Origin: Aplectana chamaeleonis
Lineage: Eukaryota > Nematoda > Chromadorea > Rhabditida > Cosmocercidae
DNA: 64,000 nucleotides
Reading direction: 5' to 3'
Assembly: GCA_029168955.1 (NCBI GenBank)
Contig: JAPDOI010001341.1
Span: 102,501-166,500, forward strand
Position numbers and translations under genes: made by a program
Shown: piece after piece, positions 47,747 through 60,474 of the stretch
Numbering within the stretch: the stretch's first letter is position 1
Layout of the letters: each line of letters starts with the position of its first letter
Notes under the pieces: model-generated
Database searches by the model: none
What the model was told of the DNA's origin: nothing
The model's input: the letters and a program-made list of their open reading frames with translations, nothing else

Positions 47747-48778
47747 GTATTAATCCTATGAACTAACCAGTCAATTTGGTTGTAACGACTTTGTTCAGAA
47801 CACGGAAGTAGCCGTATGCTGATAGCTGCATTGAAAAAGCAAATTTCAGGTATGTGAGAATGCAAACAAATGACATTGTAGGGCACTGCTGCTGACTTGC
47901 GCTGAGAAAATACACAGAATCGCAATTTCAGAGGCTTGGCAGACTTCACTGAGCTGAGGCGTTATGGAGTCGCCTGACAAGGGCTGCCCGAGTAGTAGTG
48001 GAAAAAGTTATGAAGCGAAAAAATGGAGAGCCTTGTAGACATATTACCTTTAAGCCACCGTAACTTGTGATGATCTTGAGAAAGACGACAAACGGACCTT
48101 AGATTCGTGCTCCACTCCTCAAACTACCCCCTGGAAAAAGTTTGGGCTGAAAATTTTTCTTGACCTCTGCACCCCACCCCACCCCCCCCCCCCCGGAAAA
48201 AGGGATAAGACTCTACCTCCATGTAGCTCCAGAGGTCAGAAACTTCTCTTTGACCAAAATTCGCAAAGGGTTTTTTTGGGTGCTAAGTACGTATATGAGG
48301 CTCGTTTAGCGTCTCTCGAATGATTATGGTAGGTTACGGTAAGTATAATGTCATTTAGCTACCGTAGCCCATAGACTTCCATCCATTTAATCATGTGCTA
48401 CAGCCCCCTTCGCTGCAAAAAATTTTGCCTCGATGTTTCTTGAGGCGAAAAATTTTCTGCGGTATAAGAGTTGATTGTCAGCCTCGTCCTCCATTTATTC
48501 GAGTACGTCGATGTCAAGTTCTTGAAGTATTAGGCCGAATTCGAAGGCGAGCTTTGATTCCGTTCCGTCGATAGGCGCTCCGAGTCTCTCAACAAGAAGG
48601 CGCAATACGACTCTTGGATTGCGAGAGATTAGCGAAATCTCTAGGCTTGTCGTTTGATGTAAATGGTTCAGCAGTCAGTAGACTTTTTAAACAGATGGGC
48701 GCACTGATACTTGAATGCGCAGTGCTTTTAGTTCAGCATTATTTTCAAGGTAGAGACTCACCGCGTGCATCAAAGTGT
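47747..48778. other. Upstream region of the protease; no gene seen
   Basis: Contains a poly-C run (about 48178-48195) and mixed low-complexity sequence. No TATA-like box stands out. Confidence 0.4.
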
Positions 48779-49000
48779 AGTTAGGTCCGTGGCTTTTGTC
48801 CTAGAGATAAAAACATATAAATCTCACCCGCGGCTGGCGCGCTGGTTGCGTGCGCCGGCCCGCTAATCGATTCAGACCTGGAGAAGAACGCAGCTGATCA
48901 GCTTACCATACCGCAGCCGCCGGTGAGATTTAAATCGCCCGCGCAAGTCGCGGGTGAGTTTTGACTGATTTTTTTGAGTACGCAAGCCACGGACCTAACT
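48779..49000. mobile_element. 222-bp MITE with 17-bp perfect TIRs
   Basis: AGTTAGGTCCGTGGCTT is exactly inverted at the right end. Internal words CTCACCCGCGGCTGGCGCGC and GCCCGCGCAAGTCGCGGG form further palindromes. Confidence 0.85.
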
Positions 49001-51699
49001 GTATCGAATTTCATCAATACTGCGGCTTTTGCAGCTGGTAATGGGTGCTGATTTTCTTGCTTGGATGACTTTTTTCTATAAAGTGCTTTCCTTTTCTCTA
49101 TGCCTGCTCTTCTACCCTACTACGGCAGGTGTCGATAAACTTTCATTAAAATGTTGCATACAGCTGTTGTACTCAAAAAGAAATCGTGGCGAAAATCTCA
49201 CAAAAAGAGAGGATGGAACCCGTGAGCCTTCCGTTCGCAGACCGCTGCCTTGGGCCATTCGGCCAACTTGGCTCGACGATGCTTTTGAGAGATAGGGGAT
49301 ACAGCGCTCGCCATTTTGAGCGTACTGACCTGATTTCGAAAAAATATTTATACCTTATTTCCCGCCATTACTCGGGCAAATGGTAGGGTGCTCTTACGAC
49401 TACCCGGAAGGTAGTCTATCAGAAAAACCTGGATGTATAGGCAGTTCTGGCAACCCGGTCTAGTCATTCCTTTGCTAGGTGCCTAGACAGTCATGCTGGT
49501 CGTCTGATACGTCTTGCCTAACTATCGAAAGCATTCATTCTGAAGGCTCGTTCCGGAAAAGTGAAAATAAATGAAACGTGGGAGAAAAGAAACGCGCAGG
49601 AAAGGTGACCCCCCCATATACGGGATTTTCAAGAAACGTCCGTTGTAACCCTTTTTTAATGTGACACCTCCCACTTCATACCCCTACCTATGAAATCCCG
49701 AGCATGACAGAAAATAACTTTCGGACGACTTTAGAAGTACTACACTTGGTGATAACGGCGAAATACTAGTAATCTGAGCTCAGACTCGGTTTCCGCACCT
49801 TCTATACGATACAGTCTTTTTTCACTAATTTGCCATTAAAATAAGTTCATACAATCTCGATTCGGTTAGAAAAGTTCTTGCGGTCCCATTGTGGGCTGCC
49901 GGTCAGTTAAGAATACCTCAATTTTAGGGCCGGTGTGTATTTGACCAAGCTCTACCAACCACGCAAACAGATGTCATATGTCAGGTCTTTCCTGTCTTGC
50001 CGACCATCTAGGAAACCTTTTTTCTAGGCTCTCGATGAGCCCACTTTTTCATCTGATTTTAGGAGTTGACTGGCATAGGGGAATGGAGCCCCCAGTGTGG
50101 TCAGATGGCATACCTTATCAGCTTTTTCTCAACACCATTGCTTCTGATAATCACCTTCCTCTACGACGTGAGCCTTTCATTGAGGACCAGGATTCCAAGA
50201 AAGGAATAGAAATACGAAGATCACGAAGATGCTGATTTAGCGTAATACTGGCGACTTTCTCGGGGTTCCCTCGTCACTGGCCCACTCGTTACCCAACCTG
50301 TAGTTTTCGATAGCCGAGCCAACAGGCTTTCATATCGAGAAGGCTTCTTCCGGGTAGGTTTTTTTTTAATCAGGAGCGTATTTGACAACTGAGATTGCAG
50401 CACGTGGACAAGCAGGCAGAACGTGCTTGGCTGCGATCAGAGCCTCCGGAACAGTGAGGAAAAGGGAGGGTATGAGAATGAAAAGAAATTGAGAGAGTTG
50501 GAAGGAAACGTGGCTCCCTCAAACTGAGCGACTCTCCTCAAAAGAGAGAGCACTGGTGAAGTTCAGCTGTCGGGCGCGTTTATATACGGGTCTGGCATGA
50601 ATGTTTCACTCTACCAAGGAAAAAGTATTCGTGCGGCGCGTCATGGAAATCGTCATGGAATTTTTTTCAGGTAGTTTCCGTGTTCCTCTCAGTGAGGCGA
50701 TGGTGTCAATGGTTTGTGTAGAAAGTCTTTCTAACTCCGGTAGTTTGTTGAAAAATGTGTATTTCCTTCCAAAATTCCCAGCGACCACAGGTCAAAACAT
50801 GGTAGATTTCTGCTATCGTGACCGTCTGATCAGTTCATAATGAGGGGTTTAGAGATGCAAATTTGCGATTTTCGGTGAATTTCTAAAGCAGAATCTATCA
50901 CTTCGTAACACCGTCGTATAGGGCTGAATGGAAGCAATGCAGAAACGTTTTCTGAATTAAAATTTGATAACTTTGAAGCAAGTTATGGCGTTGCGGAGCT
51001 TTGTAAGCGCAAAAAACCCCGCAATACGCTTGCTTTGCAAAAAATTTTCTCGGTACTGTACATTGAGTGGTTCTGCAAACCTTCCCGGGGCGGCATGCAC
51101 GTACGCGGAGGGTTAGGTTGGGGTTAGGCAGGGTTTGGGGCGTCGGCGCATTTCATGATTGCTATGCGAGTGCTGGAGATAATCAATAGTTGGGGTCTCA
51201 ACGGTATTTCGGCTGCCCCAACCTCCTAGGTAGGGTTTGCGAGGGAAACATTTTTCAGTGCTAGCCTAACCCCCTTTCAGCCCTCGCGCCGCTATCATCA
51301 AACGCGCCGACGCTTCACCTAAAGAAATCATGTTCGCTTGTGATTTTTTAGTGAGATTTGAATTGGTGTGGATCTGCACGATATATTGATAGATAGTAAA
51401 TACCTACTGAGTGAAGAGGATAGTTTACACAGTGTTCTGCAGTTCATAAGGCTCTTGCTGTAGACTGCAGAACATAGATAATCCATCTTCAAAAGTCTCT
51501 AAATACCTCAGGGAACGGAATGACAAAAAAAAGTACTTTCTTAACCTCGCGAAGTTAAACGGGGACGCTTCAGGGTATAAAAAAAGTCCAGTATTGTCTT
51601 AAGCTGCTTACTGAAGGTTTTTGGGGGTGCTGAACACCAATCTGGGGTGCGTTTGCCGCCATTTTGAGTGCTAGTGTGCTACCCTCAATGTTTCCTATT
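49001..51699. other. No convincing gene
   Basis: Short frames only (for example 49029-49295, 49978-50235). A minus-strand TATATAAA at 50579-50586 lies upstream of a hydrophobic open stretch near 50380-50490 (FLFILIPSLFLTVPEALIA) that ends at a TAA near 50372, but there is no ATG in frame. Left unassigned. Flanks of the 51700-53237 repeat begin near the right edge. Confidence 0.3.
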
Positions 51700-52160
51700 C
51701 TACTGTTTATTTATTTTAGGTAATTCTTCTCAATACCGGAGGATTCGAATCTGTGTTCCATTTTGGAAATGTGAGACTTGATCTACCTCTCAACGGCTGA
51801 GTAGGATATCAAACGAGGGATTGAGGGGCACTCACTTTCTGACAAGCGGCGAACACTTTGAATGGAGCTCACCACGTGGCGCACACTCCACATGAGGCGC
51901 TACTCAGTTTCTACCACGCGTCGCACGCTCTATATGAAGCGCTACTGACTTTTTACGACCCAACACACGCCCATTTTTCACGACGTCATGCTGACGCCAT
52001 ATGAGCGCTCACCCACTCTCCACGACGTCCTGACGTCGTCATGTAAAGCCCTGCCTAAATTCCATGACGTGCTGCTGACGTCATCGTGTCATGGTGACGT
52101 CATATAGAGCCCCACCCACTTTTCACGGCGTCCTAACGACGCAATCTGGAGCCCTACCTA

Positions 52161-52993
52161 TTGGGTTGGGAAATTAGCTCGCTCGGTTTTTTTTTCAAAG
52201 AGCTTTAATTGAATTTTAAAAAATATATAACAATTAATTAATCAATTATGTATTTGCCGCTACTGTTTACGACCTCCCCGTCCCGTCGACCAATCTGTTG
52301 ATCTCGTTCCGTCAAAGAGAACCGATCTGGTGTCGAAGAAGGTTTTGAGCTAGTTTTTGAGGTCCACTTCGACGTTGAAGGTAAAACACGAACCTCCCAT
52401 TCGAGCTTATGGAGTGCGGCTTGGACGACTTTTGCAACATGGGGTTTGGCGTTGTCGTAGAGCAAGATGGCTTGGCCTTGTCGATCAGGTCTTTTCAATC
52501 GCATAGCCTCATTTACACGGCGCAGTTGGGCAATGTAGGGCTCCTTGTTCACCGCTGCGTTCCTTTCGAGCATTTCCCAGTGTATCGTGCCTTCCCAACA
52601 AACAGGGATCATGGTCTTTTTTTCGGGTGGAGATCTTGCTTGACTCTCGGCTTTGGCTTCTGTTCTCTTCTCAAAAACGCCCAGTCCTTTCTTTGTCTTA
52701 TATTGACATACAGACAACATTTCTCATCACCCGTGACCATTCCGTACAAAAACACTGTTTATGACCGCAAGTTGCTCGATGGCGCGCGAAGTATTGAGCA
52801 GCGATTCAAAGGGTATTCCATTTCCAGGCCCGAAAAATAGGATAAAATAAAATTATACCAAGAAACAAACAATACAGTCTTGTGGATCAGAAAAAAAACA
52901 CTTTCTCATGAATGAAATCACTCTGCTAATCAAACAAACAAATAAATCAAACAAAGCTCTGAAAAAACCGAACGAACTTATTCCCCAACCTGA
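52161..52993 (-). mobile_element. mariner element, internally deleted, TA target duplication
   Basis: Ends TTGGGTTGGGAAATTAGCTC and the inverted TCAGGTTGGGGAATAAGTTC are mariner-type TIRs, flanked by TA at 52159-52160 and 52994-52995. It interrupts the ACCTACTT unit of the TGACGTCA array; the unit is intact at 29735. Total length is 833 bp, shorter than the usual 1.2-1.3 kb, so the transposase N-terminus is deleted. Confidence 0.88.
52238..52857 (-). pseudogene. mariner transposase, C-terminal remnant
   Basis: The frame holds MVTGDEKCCLYV (first Asp motif of the mariner DD34D core), then after a shift TIHWEMLERNAAVNKEPY and ILLYDNAKPHVAKVVQ (second Asp), then WEVRVLP. At least one frameshift and one stop lie between the two motifs, and the third Asp region after WEVRVLP is degraded. 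The DNA-binding N-terminus is absent. Dead copy. Confidence 0.88.
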
Positions 52994-53689
52994 TACTTCC
53001 CGCGAGGCCGTGACAACGACTTCTGGAGCCCTACGTGCTTTCCTGGCGGTACTGTCATTAGGAGTTCTCGTTCACATTTTCTGGTACCTCTGGTGATTTA
53101 TAGATTATAGTTGTGGTCAAACAATGTTTTGAAAATTTTAAATGGAGCGCAAAATTAACGTGTTAACGCGGGTTTTTCTCAGAACTTAACGAATAACGCT
53201 AAACGAAAAAAATAGTTTCCAGTAACGCACACCCACGCTACATACTGCAGAGGGGAATAGGCAGAATACCAATGAGCTAGCGTACCATGCTCCCCATTCC
53301 GGAGCATCTCCACAGTCAAATTTTGAGCCAATTCTGAGACGCAGACCGAATTGGCGTATACCAAACTAACACAAGCTATCGGAAGTCGATACACGAAAAA
53401 ACAGGCCCTCCAAATTACGCCAGAGAAAAATCATGCGCCGCCTACCCAAAACGACCCAAGAAGACAGTTTCACGCCAAATCCAGAGCAGATCTGTTGAAC
53501 AACCTATAAATTGCCTCTTGTGTACACAGATATTCAATAAAAGATACGAAAACGCCCAACTCTGAAAATCACGGAAGCATGACCTGATTTTTTATGAATT
53601 CTGGGTGCTAGCAGGTTTATCTACAGAATGCTGATCTCGCCACACCGAATCTATTCGTATTCGTATCAGTCCTCGCAGACGATGATCGT

Positions 53690-53930
53690 TGTATGGACTG
53701 CAATCGTGCAGTTGTTTGGCTTGTTTGATGTTCGTTTGATTGCCAAAGTGACAGCTGCTGTGTGTCTATGTAGGTCTGTTTTCTCTGTCTGCACAGAAGT
53801 TTTCGTCACATACAGCAGACCTCCATGGGACGTTTGGACTGCGACAGCGCCAAATCAATCGTGTTTCAGTATAGCTCTGCAACGGAACAGCGAAGCATTA
53901 AACGTACACGAAATTTGAAGACTACCCTGG
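53690..53930. repeat. Diverged duplicate paired with 59690-59900
   Basis: Shared blocks in order: CGTTTGATTGC, TCTGTTTTC, CAGCACAGAAG or TGCACAGAAG, GGACGTTT and CTGCGAC. Both strands are partly open in each copy (for example the RLIAK stretch on plus), so an old coding exon is possible, but stops occur. Function not recognised. Confidence 0.45.
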
Positions 53931-56226
53931 TCGAAACGGAATTTGAGTGAGGAACAAAAAAGATATGGACTTCCCAGTGGAGCGCCTGATTTGTTGAATG
54001 TTTCAGAGTTACAACTACAGACTCATCTCAATCGAACGTTCTGAATTATCCCGAACATCGCGCTGAGGTAACCTAGTGAGCTACCGTAGACTCCCTAAAG
54101 TAACAGCGGCCATCCAGTCCTGTTTAGCGCCCCTAAAGGTTCACGAAGTTTGCGCTGAAAAATGTTTTCGACTTGCAGAGTACTGATAGAGTGGAAGTAC
54201 GTTCCATTCTTGGTAGCTTTGAAGGTCAAACCAACAGTGCGCACATTTCATATATCCCAAGCCTCGTCAACTTGTGACAAAAGCGTTTCATCACGTGCGT
54301 ATCAAGTGTATGTTAGGACAGTAGTGGAATCGAGAACTTCAGTATTTTGTCCTTATCAAAGAGAGAGAGAGAGAGAGAGAGATAGTCAATATTCGAAAAG
54401 AGTACAAGAGGAGTTCACTCGCAAGGTTTTGTAAGAATGTACGGATCTTCGCATGCTGCAGGCCCTGGCCCCGTAAGGAGCAATTAAGGAATGTCATTGC
54501 ACTCCCTCAAGTCTCGCGGTAAGCCAAACGATGAGTGCGTGGTTTTCGAATCATGAGTGGAATGTTGAGAACTAACAACTCGAGATGCTATAAATTCATC
54601 ACTTCTTGGACACGTGGGAACTCTACGGAAATTTGTTATGAGATCTTCATACCTAATTTCGGATTGAGCAGTTTTACATGTAAGGCTGGCTCTGCATTCG
54701 CCTTCTTCAAATTAATTTTTTGAGAGCGTACTCCGTTTTTTTTCTAATTTCAAAAGCTAACGACGAGCATTTTTCGCGTGATAAATCGTCACTTCTGTTT
54801 TCTGCTGCATCATACTCCGCGCCTGTTTTCCATGTCTACAATACCGCTCGAAGGATTTGGTCAAAAGTCGCGCGAGATCGGGTTTTAGCATCTTTTTCTT
54901 CTTTTTCCTATATCTCGCTTCAATTTAGCCTTGAGCGAAACTAGAGCGACATTCGTGATCCTGGCGTTCAGGGCTATCCAGTGGTATAGCTTCTGATGAG
55001 GTTTCGTTTAAATCTAACGAAATTTCGCAGGCAGTGGATACTGTACACTACGGTTTCATGGAGAGGGGCACCCCACATGCAGCTGCTCTCAGCGCTTTCC
55101 GCGTCATACGTACTCTTCCTTCGAACAGTTTCCAGGGGCAGCAGCCCACAGATGTCCCAGCTGGTCTCTCACCCCCGTCTGATATATGGCGCCTTCCGTC
55201 TTCGCCGGTCCTCAGCCATCATCTCATCGAACCAGCAGCTAGCGACAGGGAAATGGCCCCTGTACACGCGTGATGGCTTTCCTGACTAACCCATCGGCCC
55301 TCTTTAGGGCCACAATTGATGAAATCAGTGAATTGAGACGAATCGAAAGTTACCGTTGCATGCGATCAAATATAAAAATGTCCTTAGTGATTGTTGTGAG
55401 TATGTATACAAGCTATTAAATAGCGAAATTCATATGGTTCCTACGCGTGCTTGGGCGGAGCAGAGGTTAGAGACAGTGAGAGAGCGGAAGACAGACGGAG
55501 GCTGAGGTGTCCCAAGCGCCGCTGGCGCCTTGAATGATGTGACTTACGGCGTTTTATAGAGGGACATTTCATTTTGAGTCCCTAGGCAAAGAGAAGGGTG
55601 ACTTCAGCGTTGAAACCTGAAGTGTATTCAAAAGAACTGCTTCCGTTCCGTTCGGGTTCATTTTTCGAGTAACGCGTTAACGAGTGAGAGATTGAATTCA
55701 AATGAAACCTTTTTTCAATAAGTAAATGATTGCAGCATCGTATTTCAGACAAATAACGAATGAGCAAATTATTCGATTACCCTGACAAAAAGGTTCCCAC
55801 ATGGATGTACTTCTCGACAATTACCTTCAAAAGTTTCCGAGTCAATAAATTTCCCCAACATTGTCTCTCCTGAACCTTTTGTGTGCTATTCTTCAGATAT
55901 TGCTTTTAAGATATTCCGAGTCAGTGAATGCGTCTGAGTGATTCCCGCACACCTTCCCGGTCGTACATTTTCTCTGCACCCTTGTTATGACGTCGATTGT
56001 ACCCTCGCTTTAGAAGAGCAGGCTTCGCATTTACCCACCTGCTCGCAGACAGCGCCCGTAACTAGCGGGTACGCCCGCTTCCGCTCGTGGGTGCTCATCC
56101 TCATCTGCTAGGAAATGATGGAGAAAGTGAGCCATGAGCAGATGTGAGCGAATTATAGCGGGCATCAGTGGGCCACTGCGGTTGCACAATAAAAGCGTAT
56201 TGGTTTTTTGTTGTACTATTTAAAAA
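53931..56226. other. No convincing gene; short (GA)n at 54360-54383
   Basis: Contains a short GA microsatellite and frames up to 97 codons (54162-54434, 54996-55289) that I do not recognise. Confidence 0.35.
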
Positions 56227-56490
56227 AGTGTCCGAATGAGAATGGCCGTCGTGCGTGGCAGGCGGCCGTCGCATGAGCCGCTCGCGGAGGAGTGTTCAAA
56301 CGGTCTCCCTCTCAGCTGCGGAGCTGATTGATTGCTTGCTGAAAGCCGCTGCCTGCCCCGCTTCTAGTGAATGGCTGCGGGGGAAGCCTCGCTGTCGTTT
56401 CGCAGGCTCGTCCGGGAGCGGCGCACGCGACAGCCGCCTACCACGTACGGCAACCGCATGATCGGCCAGTCTCATTCAGACACACCTTAT
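56227..56490. mobile_element. GTGTCCGAATGAGAATGG-type MITE
   Basis: GTGTCCGAATGAGAATGG at the left and TCTCATTCAGACACACC at the right are inverted. Interior GC-rich with GTGGCAGGCGGCCGTCGC and its reverse near the right end. Same family as 19044-19330. Confidence 0.82.
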
Positions 56491-56591
56491 TGATGCAGAC
56501 ACAATGACGACTTTTTCAGGTAAATGATGGATATGAACTCCGGCAAATTGAGTTTTATCATAGAGTGAAAGCGTCAAACAGTATTCACTCA

Positions 56592-58476
56592 TACACTGCG
56601 TATCACAAAGATAGGACACCCCATAAATTTGTCGGTCTCGTGTTCGTTGGGCAAGATAGATTTTTCCGTCATTACTACTGTGATCAAGATGTCAAATAAC
56701 CTCTGCATACCCATTTTGGGTAAGATCGAATGCTTGTGGAATTGCCTAGAATAAAATAATCTTATAAACCGCGTATCAAAAAGATTGGACACCCCTATGT
56801 TAAATCGGAATTATCTTTCGATAGAATTGTGTGATCCCAAATCTTATGGTCCATTGGCCCTCCTCGCACCTTTACTGGAACAAGTACTCGATTTGGTATA
56901 TTTTCGACCAAGCTGATCTGCCTTTGCGAGTCGAGCTTGCTCCATTTTTCGGTTATGGCCTGTTGGAGCGCAGAAATCGAGAGATATCGCCGACTGCTGA
57001 ATCAGACCCGACGAACTAAGATTTGTCAGAGATTCTTGATTTTGTTGATTGCAGGACTGTGTGGTAGCCACGCTGGACAAGGTAGCTATTGCCAAGCAAA
57101 AAAGCCGACGTTAGACCTGCTCACCTGAACTTTCTGGTTGACCTGCCAGGAACTGCATCATTTTCGCGTGATAACATGGGGAAATATGGGGAATAAAAGA
57201 AGGTGTCACTCTTATATCCTCTAGAGCTCACTGGAGATCATACCACTGCTGGCGAGCGCGAGCTGTACGCGTCTTTGACGAGCAAATGCTCTGACAGATT
57301 ATGGGAGATCTGCGAGCGTAGTTCCGACGGCTAAAGTGGACAGCACCTATAATCGAATTCCTTCAGGAACACTTCCGACCATCAAACCTATCAATAAAAA
57401 CTTCTTTTCCGTCAGAAACCATCGCCTGTACACAAATCGCCAAAGTAACTGTCCACTTTAGCCGTAGGAACTACGGTCGCAGATCTCCCATAATCTGTCA
57501 GAGCACTTACTCATCAAGGACGCCCACAGATTGCGTTCGCCTGAAGTCGAATGACTTTCAGTGAGTAGCAGAGGATATCAGAGTAACACCTACTTATATT
57601 CCTCATGTTTACTGGCAAAAAAGTTGCAGTTTTTAGCCGGACAAGCAGAAAGTTCACAAAAGCGTGTCCGAGGTCGGCTTCTTAGCTCGGCAATAACTAC
57701 CTTGTCCAGCTTGGCTACCCCACAGTCCTATGCTTATCAGAATGATGAATCTCTGGGATATTTTAGTTCATCGGGTCTGAGCCAATAGTCGGCGACATTT
57801 CTCAATTTCTGCGCTCAAACCGGGCATAATCGAGAAATGGAGCAAGATCGACATGCAAAGGCAGATCGGCCTGGTCGAAAATACACCAAATGAAGTATAC
57901 TCTGTTTATCTTTGATTGTACAAAAAACGGTCCGCCAATAGTCCTCTAATGGGCCGGCTAGTACCGTAGTTTACGTCCACGACGCGTTCTCGGCAGACCC
58001 GGGTGTGCACAGTGGCAGGGTGGGTGGCCGAGTGACGGCATTGATGAATCGATCGCTCAGCACACCCCGGTGCACACCCGGGTCTGCCGAGAACGCGTCG
58101 TGGACGTAAACTACGGTACTAGCCGGCCCATTAGGGGACTATTGGCGGACCGTTTTTGTGCAATTAAAGATAAATAGAGTATATTTGTTTCAGTAAAGGT
58201 GCGAGGAGGGCCGATCGGCCATTTGATTTGGGATCACACAACTTTATCGAACGAGAATTCCGATTTAACCCAGAGGTGTCCTATCTTTTTGATAAGCGGT
58301 TCAAAAGATTAATTTATTTTAGAAAAGTGCACAAGCATTCGATCTAACCCAAAAAGGTATACGGGGGTTATTTTACCTTTTGATCACAGTAGTATTGACG
58401 AAAAAGATCTATCTTGCTCAACGAACACGAGAGCGACAAATTTAGGGGGTGTCCTTTCCTTGTGATACGCTGTGTA
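56592..58476. mobile_element. Large foldback transposon, arms about 750 bp
   Basis: The ends are TACACTGCGTATCACAAAG and inverted TACACAGCGTATCACAAGG, each followed by GGACACCCC. The left arm runs to about 57345 and the right arm from about 57400, with a loop of roughly 55 bp. The right arm is interrupted by a 288-bp foldback (57896-58183), so the original was about 1.6 kb. An internal copy of the end sequence (GCGTATCAAAAAGATTGGAC) occurs in the left arm near 56772. Size and layout resemble C. elegans Tc4 (known for about 0.77-kb inverted repeats and a very short loop), but sequence homology was not tested. No transposase. Confidence 0.88.
57896..58183. mobile_element. TATACTCTG foldback element, complete copy
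   Basis: TATACTCTGTTTATCTTTGA at the left is inverted at the right (TAAAGATAAATAGAGTATA). Arms of about 110 bp contain GGGCCGGCTAGTACCGTAG. TA flanks both ends. The opposite arm of the host foldback reads CGAGTACTTGTT at the equivalent site and is the empty site. Confidence 0.92.
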
Positions 58477-58546
58477 GCTTCTCTAGCGCTTGATCAAGGC
58501 CTAGACTTTCAGAAGCTAGTGATGAGCGCATGATTTTCCTCAGGAG

Positions 58547-59047
58547 TTAGGGTTCATCACATGGTTCGCCCTCTATGAACTCACTTAGCTCTGTTCCTAA
58601 TTTGACGAGCTCTCGGAGGATAACATCACAAAATCGCCAAACCGAATTTTGTATTAATAACATACTCTTCATTGGTTTAAAATATAATAAAAACTCCCAG
58701 ATGCCTTCTTCACAGAAGAAGTCCGGGGTAGCTAGACATACGAATTGTCTGCAGACAAAGGCAAACCTTATTATATCTGAATCAGTTCTGCTTCGTTTCA
58801 AATCTGAAATCATTCCAGTAACAAAAAACTTTTCGTAATTCATCGGTCTATAACTGTTCAAAAAAATCGACTCAAACACGGAACTAAAAATAGAGTACTT
58901 GGCTCCAATTGTTGCCCACTGCTCGACATAAGAAGCTACATCAAGCGTAATGACAGCCGAATGGCGAGGACGCCACCGAGCAATCCATGCGTGCCTGGCT
59001 TTGCGTTGCTCTATGTGGCAGCGACTTTTTGCGTTCGTTGATCCCAA
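58547..59047 (-). CDS. Unassigned open frame, possible terminal exon
   Basis: A 166-codon frame ends with TAA at 58547-58549. It has no ATG at its start. AG sites at about 59050 (GTCGTCCAG) and 58895 (CTATTTTTAG) could be splice acceptors. The C-terminal part is mixed helical with aromatic and acidic residues (YRPMNYEKFFVTGMIS, then ELVKLGTELSEFIEG). It does not resemble any family I know. Could be host exon or chance. Confidence 0.35.
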   Translation of the reverse strand: MGSTNAKSRCHIEQRKARHAWIARWRPRHSAVITLDVASYVEQWATIGAKYSIFSSVFESIFLNSYRPMNYEKFFVTGMISDLKRSRTDSDIIRFAFVCRQFVCLATPDFFCEEGIWEFLLYFKPMKSMLLIQNSVWRFCDVILRELVKLGTELSEFIEGEPCDEP

Positions 59048-60269
59048 ACCTTCTGGACGACAAATGCTCAGATTTTATGGAACAAGGTACTGTCTTTTGT
59101 AGGTGAGCCATCCACTCAAAAAGACGTGGGTCAATGACGTAGATGCTCGCTGCGACAGCATAACGTGGTTCACCAATCTGCTAAATACTTTTCATCGCCC
59201 AGGAGCAGAGTTCTTTGTCCGAATCTGTAGCTCTCCCTGAATGAGAATCAATTCTCTTGGCAATGTTTATAATTCCTGCATTCCTCGACCGATGAGTCGG
59301 GGCAAGGAACGCTCTCGACCTGGGCGAGCAGCTCAAATTTGTAGACTAGAGGGTAGAATTACAATGACAAACGGTAATGACAAATGAAGACGGTTCGAAT
59401 TAGTCTCGTTATAATTCTCCCTCCTTGCAGAATGGCTTTCAATTGAATTATCAGACTATCGCAAGCCTATTGCCATAGGCCCAATCGCTGATTTGAAGGG
59501 GCCACCTCTTTCAGAAGTTACCATTATTGCAGATTTCTGACGGAGAGTAGCTCCCTAAAATCATCAGTTGGATTGGAATATCAATCGCAGAGTCATGTGT
59601 GTGAAGAACTCTCCTGAGGTTGAAGACACCAGGTTCCCACTATTAGGTTCAAAACTTCACGCAGATTTAAATCATTACAGAAACTGCAGTCGTCCTGAGG
59701 TTTGCGTCGCTTGCATTCGTTTGATTGCTAAACTACCAGATGCCGCCGTATATCTCTGTTTTCATTGTCAGCACAGAAGCTTTTTCACATAGAGCAGGGC
59801 TCGATCGGACGTTTCCGCTGCGACGGGGCATAATACGTGTTCCAAGATTACGTGCTTCGACAGCTGCGGAGCAAAGAATTTGAGGAAAGTAACATCCCAG
59901 TAAGAGGGAGTTTGCCTACGTCTAAAAGGAAACAACATATACTTACAACAGAGTATGAGCTCTCCGGACTGCAGGAGACTTCGCGGAGGAGAAAATAGCC
60001 TTGGCAGCTTCAAGGTGACCGCGATCGAGAATGGACGTGTAGAGCTAAGGAGTTTGAAAAAGCCTGGGAGCAGGATCAAGCAACCCGTTAGAAAAACTAC
60101 GATCATGACTGCGATCCCCCCTCGAAAATGGCTACCCTCCCTCCACCATGGCCGCGCTGATCCCAATTTTTCGCCCCGCCCATTTCTCTTTTCTCAGATA
60201 TGATTTTTTTGCTGATTATGGTTATTCGACTTTTTATTTTTTATTCAGGCCAGTGATATTTGTGAAGGT
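59048..60269. other. No convincing gene
   Basis: Includes the diverged duplicate at 59690-59900. A minus-strand ATG frame near 60103 encodes a hydrophobic segment (MIVVFLTGCLILLPGFF) followed by a GTAAGT donor-like site near 59945, so a signal-anchor exon is possible but unsupported by partners. Confidence 0.3.

Positions 60270-60474
<205 letters not shown>

Larger units (their letters stand above)
51700..53237. repeat. Second copy of the right part of element F, with a mariner inside
   Basis: It follows 28190-30103 block by block: the TCTACCTCTCAACGGCTGAG region, the GCGCTACTGACTT segment, the TGACGTCA array, GGTGATTTATAGATT and the TTAACG words ending TAACGCACACCC at 53237. The mariner at 52161-52993 interrupts the array. 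Confidence 0.75.

Noticed and set aside
51110..51140. GGTTAGG / TTAGGC strings suggesting an interstitial telomere
   Set aside because: Only one TTAGGC hexamer is present and the others are irregular; no tandem array.
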